Source of the DNA: Collariella sp. IMI 366227
Lineage: Eukaryota; Ascomycota; Sordariomycetes; Sordariales; Chaetomiaceae
Direction of reading: 5' to 3'
Assembly (NCBI GenBank): GCA_027946355.1
Contig: JAPEUS010000007.1
Span: forward strand, 62,001-126,000
DNA length: 64,000 nucleotides
Part shown: positions 22,130 to 33,933 of the stretch, piece by piece
Numbering within the stretch: the first letter of the stretch is position 1
Layout of the letters: each line of letters begins with the position of its first letter
Program-made: the position numbers and the translations under genes
The notes under the pieces: generated by a model
Seen by the model: the letters and a program-made list of their open reading frames with translations, nothing else
What the model was told of the DNA's origin: nothing
Databases searched by the model: none

Positions 22130-23992
22130 ATGTCCCCAGACCTCAACTCCCTCCCGGCTTCGCCGCTGCCGGGGCCCCGCCGGTCAACACAACCCGCTCC
22201 GGCGCCGGCACCACTGCCGGCCCCACCACCACCGGCGAGAAGCCCCCAACATCCTCTACATCATGGCCGACCAGATCGCCGCGCCGCTCCTCAAGATGTA
22301 CAACCCAGCCTCCCAGATCCTGACCCCCAACCTGGACGCGCTAGCCGCCAAATCCGTCCAATTTGACTCCGCATACTGCCCCTCGCCCCTCTGCGCCCCC
22401 TCCCGCATGAGCATGATCACAGGCCTGCTGCCGATGAAAATCGGGGCTTTCGACAACGCGGCCCAGATCTCGAGCGACGTGCCGACGTACGCGCACTACC
22501 TGCGTCTGCGGGGGTACCAGACGGTGCTGGCGGGCAAAATGCATTTCGTGGGGGACCAGCTGCATGGGTATGAGACGCGGCTGACGAGCGATATCTACCC
22601 AGGGGATTTTGGGTGGGTGGTGGATTGGGACCGGCCGGATACAAGGCTGGAGTGGTATCATAATGCGAGCTCGATCTTGCAGGCAGGGACGTGCGTGAGG
22701 AGTAATCAGCTGGATTATGATGAGGAGGTTATGTATCGGTCGACGCAGTTTTTGTATGACCATGTGAGGGAGGGGAGGGAAAGAGGCCGTTTTGTTTGAC
22801 GGTGAGTTAAGGGGTGGAGAAGGGGGAGGGATAGAAACCGCAGACTGACAGAGTGCTTGCCTAGGTCTCCCTGACGCATCCGCATGATCCCTACACCATC
22901 GAGGAGAAGTACTGGGATCTCTACGAGGATGTCGACATTGAGCTACCCAAGGTCCACATTCCCCAGGAGGAGCAAGACCCGCACAGCAAGCGCCTGCTCA
23001 AGGTGTGTGATCTGTGGGATAACCCCTTCAGTGACGAGCAGATCAAGCGCGCCCGCCGGGCGTACTATGGCGCTGTCAGCTACGTCGACGACTGCATTGG
23101 CAAGCTGCTCGATGTGCTTAAGAAGTGCCGGTTGGACGAGAACACTATTGTCATCTTCAGCGGTGACCATGGTGATATGCTCGGCGAGAGGGGGCTCTGG
23201 TAAGTCCTACTCACCCTTCCCTGAAACCTTCAGATAACTAACCTTCCCCAGGTACAAAATGAACTACTTCGAGTCCTCCGTCCGCGTCCCCTTCTCATCT
23301 CCCACCCTCCCAATTCACCCCCACCGCGTCACCTCCAACGTCTCCACCCTCGATATCCTGCCCACCATGTGCGACCTCGTGGGCACCAAACCAGCGCCCT
23401 TCCTCCCTATGGACGGCGTCTCGCTCCTCCGCACCTCGAGGACCGCCCCGGCGGCTCCGACGAGGTCTTCGCCGAGTACACGGGCGAGGGCACCGTGCGC
23501 CCGCTGATGATGATCCGCCGCGGCAAGTGGAAGTACGTGACCTGTCCCGCGGATGGGTCGCAGTTGTATGATATGGAGGCGGATCCGTTGGAGTTAGAGG
23601 ATTTGGTGAAGAGTGGTAAGGTGGGGAGGATGGGGAGGCGAAGGGGTGTTTGAGGGGTTTGAGAGGGAGGCGAGGGAGAGGTGGGATTTTGAGGATATTA
23701 CCAAGCAGGTGCTGCATTCGCAGCGGAAGAGGAGGTTGGTGTGGGCGGCGTTGACGAAGGGGAAGTTTACGAGTTGGGATCACAACCCGGTTGATGATGG
23801 GCGGGAGAAGTAAGTCTGCCGTACTCAGCGAGCCGGTTTTGAGTCATGATGCTAACGCGAAGTAGATACATCCGCTCGCATATCCCGCTCGACGACCTCG
23901 AGCGTAGGGCCCGTTACCCCGCGGTGGATGAGTTCGGGCGAGAGACGGGGTCGGTCATTGTGACTGATCAGGCTGGATCTCATGGACAGTGA
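22130..23992 (+). CDS. Choline sulfatase (EC 3.1.6.6), several frameshifts
   Basis: Hydrolyses choline-O-sulfate to choline and sulfate, giving sulfur storage recovery or an osmoprotectant precursor. Exons 22130-22801, 22865-23199, 23252-23809 and 23866-23992. Seen: NILYIMADQ with the metal-binding Asp; LCAPSRMSMITG with the CxPSR formylglycine signature; GKMHF; THPHDPYT; ARRAYYGAVSYVDD; FSGDHGDMLGERGLWYKMNYFE; STLDILPT; IRRGKWKY. The C-terminal segment matches the choline-sulfatase-specific extension. Inferred one-base losses lie near CCC 22154, CCCCC 22235, GGGG 22770 and about 23437. A compensating pair garbles about 12 residues near 23290-23330, and one extra base lies near 23632. Correcting them gives 564 aa. 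No signal peptide, so probably intracellular. Confidence 0.9.
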
Positions 23993-24451
23993 TTTGTTTC
24001 TTAATGGTTTCAAACGGCGGCGTTTGGACGGGCCCGGCGATGATTCAACTCATGATCGTTATTAGCGAGGCGCAGAGAGTTTTGAGGCATTTTAGCGGTA
24101 CCTTAGGGCATTCTCAACGATTCGAAGATTTTCAAACGACTTCCAGTGTTCTCAATTGATGGTGCCATTGTGATGCATCCGTTTGAGGCGAGGAGAGACC
24201 CAGGGTTGGGGTTGGCTAAGACTGCAAGAAGTTAAGCCGCACTGTGCAATTGTTCCCGTCTTCCCCAGGAGCTGCCCCTCTACCCTAACCATCACCAATC
24301 CTCAAATAATGCTACCTGCAACGCATCTTCTGTCAATCCTTTAAATTTAAAGTAACGCGGTTACAGATTCTAAGACCGACTCTGATACCCCGTGTTTGAT
24401 TGCTCGCCATCCCCCGACTTCTTACCAGCAAAAACCACAACACTCCGCGAC
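23993..24451. other. Intergenic, choline sulfatase to MED8
   Basis: No coding or RNA feature recognised. Confidence 0.4.
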
Positions 24452-25363
24452 ATGGCGTCGCTCAACCTCACACCAGAAGAGCTCAAGCAGCTGGAGCTGC
24501 TGCGCAACCGCCTTTCCCAGCTCACCAGCAGTCTCGCCAGTCTCCGAGGACGCGTGATTAATTCCAACCCACTTCCCACCAGGTGAGCGCGCTCAATGCG
24601 CTTGACGCGAGTTTCGTTTGGCTCACGCGATCCCCCCAGCGACTCTCTCCAAGCTTCAGCCGCCATCCTGCAGCAAAATATCCGCTCCCTCCAGGAACTC
24701 AGCACCGAGAATGCCGATCTTTTCCAGCGCGTTGCAGTACATCCGTCGACAAACTTCCCCGGTCGATCACAAGAGCACGTGCTCCTCCAGCTACTCCGAA
24801 AAAAACTCGAGCCTGACGTCGAGAACTGGGTGGAGGAGGCCAGAAACACAGCGCGGGCGTCGGGCATAGATCCCAGCAAGCTCGCCGCGGGCATGCGTGT
24901 GCGGGGCGAGCACGACTACGACGACGAAGACACATACGGCATGGACCAAGAGGACGTGCCGTCGGACCCGTTCAACGAGCAATGGGCCGACATGCGCGAT
25001 GCGTTCCAGGAGACTTTGAAGCAGTATGTCAGTGTGCAGGTTACGAAGAAGTACACCGTGGAGGAGCAAGCGATGGGCGTTGAGAACGTTAGGACCGGGC
25101 TGAAGCAGAACCTGGAGGAGAGTGATGAGGAGGACGAAGATGAGGATGAGGATGAGGAGGAGGCGGATGATGATGATGTTGCCATGCAGGGCGGCCCCGT
25201 GGGAACTGGAGCAGGTGCTGCTGCGGGTGGAAAGACGCTGCTGGAGCCAGAGCATGCGTTCTGGCTGGCCGCGCAGGGCAGCTTAAACCTTCCACGCAAC
25301 ATTGAGCTCGAATCGCAGCCAAAAGGAAGCGGAATGCCGAAACGCCCAGGGCCGCCCAGATGA
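24452..25363 (+). CDS. MED8: Mediator complex subunit 8
   Basis: Head-module subunit of Mediator, linking activators to RNA polymerase II. Exons 24452-24582 and 24640-25363 (57-nt intron) give 284 aa, intact. The N-terminal MED8 helices read LTPEELKQLELLRNRLSQLTSSLASL and continue as DSLQASAAILQQNIRSLQEL. VHPSTNFPGRSQEHVLLQLLRKKLEP is the most conserved MED8 block. The middle contains DPFNEQWADMRDAF. A highly acidic Asp/Glu run (about 25110-25180) precedes a C-terminal helix. Start: the ATG giving MASLNLTPEELKQLE, the usual N-terminus. Confidence 0.92.
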
Positions 25364-26759
25364 TTGAACTATCACTCAATCCTTGTACGTGAAACATACC
25401 ACAGGTACTTACTCAGCGCTGCTGGAAGCCCCATGCAGAACAGAGCCCCATCAATGTCTACCGATCGAGGCAGGTTGGCCAGTGGCGTCCACACACACCG
25501 AGTTTTGCTTCATGGCTGTTGGTCTGCGACACCACTTTTTGGGCCTTTATCACGATATTCAGGATCGGATAGAGCTTCACCCCAATGCCGAAGCTCACCA
25601 CCAAAATGCCAAGAGATGACGTATGCCAAGGCAGCGATCCTGAAGCTGAAACCGCGTTCAGTGCGCGTCCAACGAGCATCATTTCGCAGCATTGTGGTCT
25701 TGACGTGCGGCTCCAACTGTCTGGGTACCAGCTCGAACAGTGAGAGGGAGTATGTACTGTTGCCGGTTGGCAGAATTACCGCTTTCTTCAAAGAATGCCT
25801 TCAAGGTACTCTTGACCCGATGTAGAAGAGGCCGAGGCCAAGCAGTTTGTTCTGTCTGGAATTTTATTTTCAGCTCACCACAAATTCATACTTTCTCTCA
25901 AATCTTAACTCGAAACTGTGGCTGTAGCTCCCCGCGAGTTACCCTCATATCTGACCGAACAGCAACTACTTTGACTCGCAGCAGGCCGCAGTTGCGCCTT
26001 TGGTTTCTTATGGCGCCCTGAGGCATGCGATCAGCTCAAACATGGTCGATCAATCCCTGCCTTATAATGGGATGTCCTCGACTCAAGAGACGTTCCAACT
26101 TCCAGGAACTTCCCGCCAGACAAGCATCTTCCTTGACCCTGGAACATCGAGCGCCCACCACATCCCCTGACGAGGCGTTTGCCCCAGTGTTTGGGTAGCG
26201 GCGGCCCAGCCGGATACGGGGACTCCCTTCCACGTTGCCCTTGCCGATTCGTCAATTCAACGGTGGGCCATGCGGCGAAGACGACGAAGTCCCCTCAGAT
26301 CAGCCCCAAGAATTTCGGACGGAGAGAGACGGGAGAATGTTGTTGGTCATGCCCTCGCGGCTTCACCACCATGTTTCTCTTCTCAGCCGTTTCCTCATTT
26401 CAATAAACTAGCCTCAAGGATCGACATCCTCAGCAGCCCTCAACGCCGTCCAATCGGGACAGCCATTGCATTGCGACTTTTGTTCCGCTGGTTGGTGAGT
26501 CTTACTCGACCCAAGCAACTACCCGCGTCTAGACATGACGCTGAAACTGGGTCTGAATACAATATATTTGTGCTCAGTGAGCCATGATAAGCCCGGGAAC
26601 CATTTTACTCTTATTCCGAACCTCATTTTTTACACTCTTATCTCGGACTTGAATTGTTATTGACTCTCCACGCAGGAACGGCCCACCAATGCCATAACCT
26701 CCAACTCGCCATCTCAAAGGCTTCACGGGCAGCCGCACCGCCCCTCTCACCCACACAAC
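25364..26759. other. Long intergenic region
   Basis: 1.4 kb. Short ORFs on both strands show no recognisable family, no good splice structure and no repeats. I see nothing supportable here. Confidence 0.4.
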
Positions 26760-28259
26760 ATGATACCTCCTACCAATCGCCGCCGCTGCAACCCCCTCTC
26801 CCGCCTCCTCCGCCCTCTCCTTCCAAGCTTCGTTGCCGATGACCTCTTCCCATCCCCGACCACCAAACCAACAGCCCCCCTCGCACACGCACCCGCCCCC
26901 GCCCAACAGCGTATCTCGACGGCCTGCGCGGCATCGCCGCCCTCCTCGTCTTCATCTGCCACTACACCGAAAACAACTTCAGCTCCTCACCCCTCCTACG
27001 GCCTCAACCTCACGGCAAGCCCCTCCTCCTACCTCCAACTCCCCTGCTCCGCCTCATTTACTCCGGCCGCCCCATGGTGCACATTTTCTTCATCATCTCG
27101 GGCTTTGCGCTCTCCCTGCGCCCTCTCCAGCATCTGCACGCGCGGGACAGGGAGGGTGCTACGCGGCGCTGGCGTCGTCCGCGTTTCGACGGCCGTTGAG
27201 GCTGTTTGGGCCGTGCGTGGTTTCGACGGGGTGCATTGCGGTGTTGAGGCAGTTGGGGTGGATGGAGACGGCGCCGGTGTGGACGAAGGAGACGTGGGGC
27301 GAGGAGTGGGCGAAGTGGGGTGGGCGGTGCTGCACCAGGTGACTTGGCCGTGGGCGTGGGATCGGGATCTGAGGCCGGCGTATGATGTGCATTTGTGGAC
27401 GATTCCAATTGAGTTTGCGCATTCGATGTTGTTGTTTGTGGTGATTTTGGGTTTGGCGAGGGTGAAAAGGGTGGTGAGGAGGGTGGGGGTGTTGGGGTTG
27501 ATGGGGTATTGTTTGGCGTGTGGGAAGTGGGCAGGGTTTGAGTTTTGGGGGATGTTGCTGGCCGAGGGGCATGTGGCGAAGATGGCGAGGGTGAAGGAGT
27601 GGGAGGGGGAGGTGGAGGTGTATGGTTCGAGAGAGGTGGAGGAGGAGTCGAGTTGGTTGAGGACACTTCAGATCTTGCTGGTGGTGGTTGGGCTGTTTAT
27701 TGCTGGGTGGCCGAACCAGAACGCGGCTAAGACGCCCGGGATCAAGCATCTGTTGGAGTGGACGCCGGCCCCATTTTCGAAGATGGATCATCTTGCGCCA
27801 CAGAAGTTTTGGTTTGGGTTGTCGGCGTTAGCAAGTGTTTGGGCTATCGGAGACTTGGCTTGGCTCAGGGGGATCTTCGAAAGCCCTCTGGCGCAGTACT
27901 GTGGGCGCATCAGCTATGCCTTGTACATCTGTCACGGACCTGTGGAGGAGCTGTCGAAAGAGTGGCTAATTGGGAACGCTTACACCTCCTCATATGGGGA
28001 GCCAGGCACACTGGACTACGAGCCGATGATGCCGGCGAGGGGTGTCAAGGGCATCGTTGGGGTCAATACGGTAACAGAAGTTACGGTTGGGTGGTTTTTG
28101 GGGCTTTGTCTATTGGGACCGCTCGTTATCTGGGCAGCGGATGTGTTCTCGCGCCTCGTTGACGTCCGGATTGTCAGTCTGGCGAGGAGGTTGGAGTTGA
28201 TGTGTTTGGACGAGACGGAGACGAGGCCCAACGGTCAGAGGTACTCGACTGCAGCATGA
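26760..28259 (+). CDS. Acyltransferase 3 family multi-pass membrane protein, 5' half heavily frameshifted
   Basis: OafA/acyltransferase-3 family enzymes move acyl groups onto sugars or other exported molecules; the substrate here is unknown. The last two thirds (about 27325-28259) read in one frame with repeated hydrophobic helices, for example HLWTIPIEFAHSMLLFVVI, and end with YCGRISYALYICHGPVEEL, a family hallmark. In the first 580 bp the homology continues but hops frames at least five times at C/G runs: YLDGLRGIAALLVFICHYTE (with the family RG and H), PSYGLNL, LIYSGRPMVHIFFIISGFAL and RRPLRLFGPCVVSTG lie in different frames. The start at 26760 is tentative. Net length is near 500 aa, normal for fungal members. 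Sequence error is more likely than a true pseudogene. Confidence 0.78.
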   Translation: MIPPTNRRRCNPLSRLLRPLLPSFVADDLFPSPTTKPTAPLAHAPAPAQQRISTACAASPPSSSSSATTPKTTSAPHPSYGLNLTASPSSYLQLPCSASFTPAAPWCTFSSSSRALRSPCALSSICTRGTGRVLRGAGVVRVSTAVEAVWAVRGFDGVHCGVEAVGVDGDGAGVDEGDVGRGVGEVGWAVLHQVTWPWAWDRDLRPAYDVHLWTIPIEFAHSMLLFVVILGLARVKRVVRRVGVLGLMGYCLACGKWAGFEFWGMLLAEGHVAKMARVKEWEGEVEVYGSREVEEESSWLRTLQILLVVVGLFIAGWPNQNAAKTPGIKHLLEWTPAPFSKMDHLAPQKFWFGLSALASVWAIGDLAWLRGIFESPLAQYCGRISYALYICHGPVEELSKEWLIGNAYTSSYGEPGTLDYEPMMPARGVKGIVGVNTVTEVTVGWFLGLCLLGPLVIWAADVFSRLVDVRIVSLARRLELMCLDETETRPNGQRYSTAA

Positions 28260-29379
28260 GGCGGATTCCTATTTTGGTTTTTGGAGTACTAGATACCCAA
28301 GCTAGAGAGAAATGGTAATAGATCAAGGCGCATCATAGACATAGAGACAGCGAGGTAGATATACGGGGGGACGAGTCATCGAAATTGGAGCATAACTCCT
28401 TGACCTGAGGAGATGTTACCCCCGCCCCAGAGAATGTCGGGCCCGTCTGTCTTGGGACGGAAGTAAAGGATATTCTGTTGACAGAGAACAGAAACAACGT
28501 GGGAGTCGGTGATAATCTCGGAGACTCGGTCCGGCGACAAGCGGGGCATCGGTGCAACATCGGGTCCGGAGAACCCACGAGGGGACCCCGCAATGCCGTA
28601 TCTCGGCCGCCGGCTCCGCTTTTCGGACCGGTGCGCGAAGGATTCACATTTGATCCTACTGGGCAAAAGCCGGCTTGTCACAAATCTCCGAGTGGGGGAC
28701 TGTCTGATGTGGTCAGTTTAAGCATTGGGGTTGCCACCGCCGAGCCAAGCCAAGCTGGAGTCTCGCATGTGAATCAACTGCCGACGGCCGAATAAGCCAC
28801 CCAGCCCCTCACTGCCAACTTCCAATGCGGACTTCGGCTCGTCAGATTCGGACGTTCGTATCCCGCTCTCTCCTTGAACCAGCAGTCATGTGATTACGCG
28901 TCTACGAGGCGCTGGATGCCCTGCCACTCAGGCCCCTGTGAGTCACGTCACCACAGTAGGAACAGTCACAGAACTGGGAACGGGACATATTTGAGGCAGC
29001 TCCCGCTGAAGTGACACTTGGCCTAAGGTCTCGACTCTTTTCTTGCCATCGAGATCTTTACTTCATTGGCCACTAATTCGTTGTAGCCTTTTGTTCTGTC
29101 AAGTCATTGTGTCAATTGGTTGGACCAGCCAATACTCTTTCTTTCTTTCATAGCCCAGCCTGACGTGACTTGGGCTCCGTCTTCGGCTTCGGGGGACAGC
29201 ACACCCTCAACAGCACTCAATTGCTGCCGGTGGAAACCGTCGCGACCCGGTTCAATCTTGACCTTGTGGAACAGCGGGACTCAACCGGACTGTCTCCACC
29301 ATCCTGAGCTATCGCTCTCTTCGACTTATCTTTGAGCCTCAACGACGACACTCCCGGTCCCTAAGCAAACAGATACACC
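28260..29379. other. Intergenic before GFA-family gene
   Basis: 1.1 kb with no recognisable gene. A 105-codon ORF (28478-28795) has no similarity or splice context. Confidence 0.4.
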
Positions 29380-30010
29380 ATGGACGCCAGCTGTCAGTGC
29401 GGGGCCGTCGCCTTTAAGACACCCACCCCGAAGCCTCTCGCGCTCTACATCTGCCACTGTCTTCAATGTCAGCGCCAGACGAGCTCGGCGTTTGGCACCT
29501 CGGCCATCTTTCCCAGGTTTGCCCTTCCAGATGTTGAGCTCTTGGCTTGTTACAAGAGACCGGTCTCTTCGGGGCAGACCATGTACTGGTATGTTAGGAG
29601 GAGATAAAGGGTGGGTGAGAAGTCAGTGATCAACAGCTCAATCTCTAGCTACTTCTGTAAGCAATGCGGTACTCGGTTGATCCACACAACTCCGGTGAGT
29701 AACACCCGTTCAGCTGGCTATGACACATCTGCTAATACGAGGTCATGGTCCAAGGGCAAGAACGTGGTCTCAATCAAGGGGGGTTGTATTGAGGGTCTCG
29801 ATTGGAAGTCGGCCATCCATATCTGGTGTGTTCCTCCTTTGAGCTCTTGGGAAACGGAAAACTAACCGTTTCCTATAAAGGACAAAATCAGCGATGGTCC
29901 CCATCCCCGAAGGGTCAGAGACCTACTCAGAAGAGTCTGGGCCGACAGAATACGGCGAGAGCCAAGAGGCGCTTGACCAACCCATGGGCCTCACATGTGG
30001 GTATCCGTAA
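29380..30010 (+). CDS. GFA / CENP-V family zinc protein
   Basis: Family named after glutathione-dependent formaldehyde-activating enzyme; most fungal members have no proven substrate. Four exons (29380-29588, 29649-29694, 29755-29825 and 29881-30010) give 151 aa in frame. Zinc ligands: CQC at residues 5-7, CHCLQC (about 28-33) and FCKQCGTR in exon 2. The later blocks KNVVSIKGGCIEGLDW, then AIHIWTKSAMVPIPEG are typical. For intron 2 the acceptor CCAAG at 29754 was chosen over the AG at 29741 because only it keeps the conserved GKNVVSIKGG in frame. The C-terminus ends LTCGYP. Reading frame intact. Confidence 0.88.
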
Positions 30011-31556
30011 AGCGGCCGAAGGAGATGCGGAGTGGGCGGGGGTGAGGTCGAGAGCGCGGTTGGGACTTGGAAAACTGACAGGTATGGTTTTCTGAGGAGT
30101 TTCCAGATAGGGCTCTCGTGTATCGGGAGAAAGCTGTAAAAATATGCGCGCTTAGCAACCTGGAAATTGAGGTTTGTCAACAACGACCATTTCTCTTTTG
30201 CTAAGATTTTCTTCTGCGTCGGAGCATCAGCCTGGCCTTGTGAAAAACAAGATGTTGATTGGCAGGACGCCCAATGGTCAGGCCCCACAAGGCTGCATCC
30301 CTGGGCGGGCGAGGCGAGTTATTGATCCCCCACCGATTGCCGTCCTCTTTCTACAACAAACGGATGGAGCTGCTTGTGGTCTACCACCCATCAGTCTCGT
30401 TGTATTACATTGGCGTCACTTCAAAATGTGGGCTGGAGCATCCGCGACAGCCTGGTCGCAATATGACAGCTCAGACTTGGGACATTGGGAGTCTCATGAG
30501 GCGCTGGGAAGAACCTGAAGGGACTCTGAGTCTACTCCTTACATGTGGGGCCTTCCATTTGACCCCCACGCCTTTTCAGTGGAGACCCACTCTCACCTTT
30601 TGGGCTGTCACTGACTGTCACTTTCACACTTCATCACCACCATCCATTTGCCTTGGTCTGAAGGGCTATGGTTTTATCGAACCCCTTTATTGGCCCAACC
30701 TGGAATTGAGCTCTGTGCAGGGTCACAGTGAGTTCTGTAACGAGCCAGGCTCCCCTGTGTCGCTCACGCAGCGACATGTTTCGCTTGGACCGTCCTCTGA
30801 CACAAGCCGTCTGAGGTTGGTCTCACGCCCCCTTGTGCAGGACAAAACTTAAGCCGCACCACACCCAACGCCGACATCTCGAGTCATATACAAGGATGTA
30901 GCCGCTGGGTATTGAACTCCATCAACTCATTGCCCGCTGGTCGTGGCTAGCATGAGACTGGCTCCTAGGCATGGGCTGTCCTCAGTCATCGTCAAGACAG
31001 CATCGGCGTCTAGACTTCTCAGGACTTCGCGGCTCCTTGTCGTAAGCACTGGTGACGAGGACGGGGATTGGCCTGGTTCGAAACTCGTTTCCCCAAGCTC
31101 CCTTCCACTGTTTTTTTTTTTGAAGATTTGCCCCTTCCCCCCTTGCGTGATCTCGTCCACTTCCGTTGTTTGGTTCTTTGGGGTACTTCGCTTCCTTCAG
31201 TCTTCTTTCTAGGCATCCCCTTCCTTTCTCTTCTTGCTGGGTCATTATCGCAACGATACCCAAGGTTCATTCTTTACCGCCTAGACACAGCGCATTGGTT
31301 TTCACTTCTCTACGTGTGTCGCCACCGGAACTCTCCCTCAACCGATAACGCTTCGTCACTCTTTCAACTCTTCGGCTGCTATATTCTTCTTACATCCAGG
31401 TTTTCTTCTTATACAATATCTTCAATCATACCTTCAATTCGCGCCTAGGGCCGAGTGTCTCTGGGTTGATCCCACGACCACGGCTGGCTCGTTACGGTGG
31501 ACCTCTAAGGTTGGTCACTACCCGACTTTGAAGTTCGCAGTGTGGTGCAGGTCAAG
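30011..31556. other. Long intergenic region with T11 tract and CT-rich leader
   Basis: 1.5 kb. A 197-codon ORF (30259-30852) lacks any recognisable feature. T11 at 31111-31121 is followed by CT-rich sequence to about 31440, probably promoter/leader of the secreted protein gene. Confidence 0.45.
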
Positions 31557-32586
31557 ATGAGACCCGACGCATCATCTCTGGCATTTCTCTTGGGCTCGCT
31601 GTCGTTAGTCCAGGTAAGGCAACAATTTTCGCAACATCACATATGAACAACAACTTACCGTATACCAGGCGGCTGCCTTTGCCCGACGCCAGGAAGCGGC
31701 TTCCACCAACAGCCTCAATGCCGCACAGGGCTTCATCAGCATGTTCAACCGCCTTGCCGCCACACAAACCGTTACGGAAACCGTCCGTCAAACCATCACC
31801 GTTGGAGCTGTCGGCGCGGCGGGTGCCGGTATGAACGTCACAGACGCTGTTACCATGACAGTTACGGCAGCAGCCTTGACTGTTACAGTCTGCCCAGAGC
31901 AGGCTCAGGGAGCCATAGAGGGGATTGCTGTATCGGAATCGGCCCTCGTAGGGGTCGTATCAGGTGCACCGGGGCCCCACGGTGGCGTAGGTGTTACCGT
32001 AGTTTCGGTCCCAGAAGAGGCGCGGAAGACGAGCTTGGTCGCAAATCCGCCCGCCGCTTCAGAACCAGCTCTCTCAGTCCCAGCGACATCTGAGCCTGCC
32101 GCGACGCAACCAGCCTCAATCTCCGACAACACCGAGGCAGTCCCATCCACCTCTATTCTCTCAAGCGAGGCGGAAGCAACGACTCCATCAATAACCTCAA
32201 CCACGCCTCTCTCAGCATCTCCAACCGTCGCCGAATCATCCACCATTCCCATCGTCAACGCCCCCATCTCCGAAACCACAACCACCGCCTCCTCCACCTC
32301 CACCCTTGCCCCTCTACCCGGCAAGGCCAGCTCCCTCAGCAACATCCTAAGCGTGCCGAGCGCAAGTGCCACCCCAGCTGCAAACCCAGACGGCGCCTTT
32401 GGCGGCATCGTGGGTTCAGTCCCCGTGGACTCTGCGGTGGTCAGCGCGCCGGCGCCGACGCCAACAACGCCTGCCGTTGCGAATGGGGCTGGCACGGGGC
32501 CCACGATCGATATTTCGGGGTTGAGCTTGTCAAGTCAGTTAAATTTGGGGAATTTAGTGCAGCAGACTGCTTCGTTGGGAGCGTAA
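31557..32586 (+). CDS. Secreted Ser/Thr/Ala-rich protein of unknown function
   Basis: Exons 31557-31613 and 31669-32586 give 324 aa, intact. The N-terminus MRPDASSLAFLLGSLSLVQAAAFARR has a hydrophobic core typical of a signal peptide, with the intron falling inside it. A valine/threonine-rich block follows (TVTETVRQTITVGAVG and VTMTVTAAALTVTVCPEQ), then a long Ser/Thr/Pro/Ala-rich stretch likely to be O-glycosylated. The C-terminus (...NLGNLVQQTASLGA) has no strong hydrophobic GPI signal. There is one cysteine in the mature part. TVTxT blocks are common in fungal wall or surface proteins; a wall-associated role is inference. No named family recognised. Convergent with RPP1. Confidence 0.78.
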
Positions 32587-32918
32587 CTAGAGGGGGACAG
32601 GCAAAGTGGTGTTTGGGGGGGATGAGGGTTTGAAGAGGTTGGAGGAGTGATATACCCGTTATGCTTTCGTGGTTAGATACCACATCCATGTTTACTTTCT
32701 ATCATTTGGGCTCGGGATGTCCTGGAAGACGTCTGTTGTCGGTTAATGTTTACATTGCGGAAATAACGGTCGTGTTGGAAAATATCTGTACAAATCAACA
32801 ATCACCTTGTTTCATAAACTATATTTTTCCCACCGAGCCTGTCTATAGGGGTATCGTAGTGCCAACCGGCCCGCCCGTGGTGTACAAGAAAAAGTAAACA
32901 TGGACAGTCTAGCCCCTT
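32587..32918. other. Convergent 3' flanks, secreted protein / RPP1
   Basis: 332 bp, AT-richer. No gene recognised. Confidence 0.4.
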
Positions 32919-33933
32919 TCAGGCCTTTCCATCTTTCCTCATCTTCTTCCCGCCACTCACCTCCGCCTCCGGCGCCCTCTCCGTTCTTTCTCTTCTGCCC
33001 TTGCTGCTGCCCTTGCTGCTGCTGTTGCTGCTTCTGCTGCTGCTTCTGCTGCTGCTTCTGCTTCTTCCCCGCCTTCCCCCCTGCTGCCTCTCCTCCCCAT
33101 CCCCCTCTTCCCCTCTTCCCCGCCCTCCGCAGTCTGCACAATATCCACCACCCCTAAATCCCCTCCTCCTGATCCCCCATTCACCACCACAGCCCTCGCT
33201 ACCTCCCCATCGCCGCAAAACCCTTCTCCGGCCCCAGCCCCCACACCGCCATCATATTCACCACATCCGCGGGACCTCAACCCCAGCGCCCCGCGCGCCT
33301 CGCTACTGATCACTATCCCCTCCCCTTCGTCGCCCGAATCAGTCCCTGCACATTCCCGATGAAATTCGCCCGCCGCCGCGCAGCGTCCACCCCGGGCGTG
33401 TTATTCCCAAACGCCTGCGCGTAACAAATTTCAAACCGCACCCGCGCTGCACCGCCGCCATCGCCGTGCGGTGGTGGATGTGCCAGCTGCAAGGTGCTGC
33501 GCCATGTCGAGGGAGACGAGCGCGGGGTTCAGTAGTCGAGGTGCATGCCCAGGAGAAGGACTTGTCGGAGGTCGGGCGCAGGGCGAGGATGTCGTAGGTG
33601 CGGGAGTACTCGGCCAGGCGGTAGTTGGTTGTGGCCGGGTCGGTGATGGTGAGGGTTGCGCGGCGGAGGGTGGTGGGGAGGGAGGGGCGGACTTGGAGAT
33701 GGGTGGGAGGGTAGAGAGGGCGGTGGTGGAGCGCCGCCAGGGTAGGAGGAATGTGGTGGTGTGAGCTGGGGGATTGGGTTGATGATTGCGTTTGGTTGGG
33801 TCGGGATCGGGCCGGAGATGGTGTGGTTGAGGGCTACGACGTCGTAGCCGAGGCTTTTGGCAAACTTGAGGGTGCGCTCAAGCTCGGCCGCGGGCGTGCC
33901 TGGTGACCAGGCAATGTTGAGGTCGTAAAGCAT
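32919..33933 (-). CDS. RPP1: RNase P/MRP protein subunit RPP1 (Rpp30 family), multiple frameshifts
   Basis: TIM-barrel protein of the ribonucleoprotein that trims tRNA 5' leaders and processes rRNA. The start at 33933 gives MLYDLNIAWSP, then TLKFAKSLGYDVVALNHTI, the family N-terminus. Homology then continues across frames: RRATLTITDPATTNYRLAEY and DILALRPTSDKSFSWAC, then a SLDMAQHL block, RVRFEICYAQAFG, NFIGNVQGLIRATKG, ISSEARGALGLRSP, DVVNMMAVWGL and VVDIVQTAE. At least five single-base breaks separate these, mostly at C/G runs. The C-terminus is a Lys/Gln-rich tail encoded by CAG/AAG repeats (about 33000-33065). The end at 32919 (SGGKKMRKDGKA) is the most natural of three frames but not certain. 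Confidence 0.8.
33000..33065. repeat. Imperfect CTG/CTT trinucleotide tract in RPP1 tail
   Basis: Triplet-repeat tract encoding Gln/Lys, or Ala/Glu or Ser/Arg in the other frames, on the minus strand. It makes the RPP1 C-terminal frame ambiguous. Confidence 0.85.

Noticed and set aside
22130..23992. Choline sulfatase as a true pseudogene
   Set aside because: All domain motifs and splice sites are intact and every break is a single base, mostly in a homopolymer; error is simpler than decay.
28860..28945. Possible minus-strand tRNA relic (gagtggcagggc ... ggttcaagg)
   Set aside because: Cloverleaf arms do not form and the B-box is degenerate; a tRNA search tool would be needed.
30259..30852. 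197-codon ORF in a long intergenic region
   Set aside because: No recognisable motif, no intron support, no signal peptide; probably chance.
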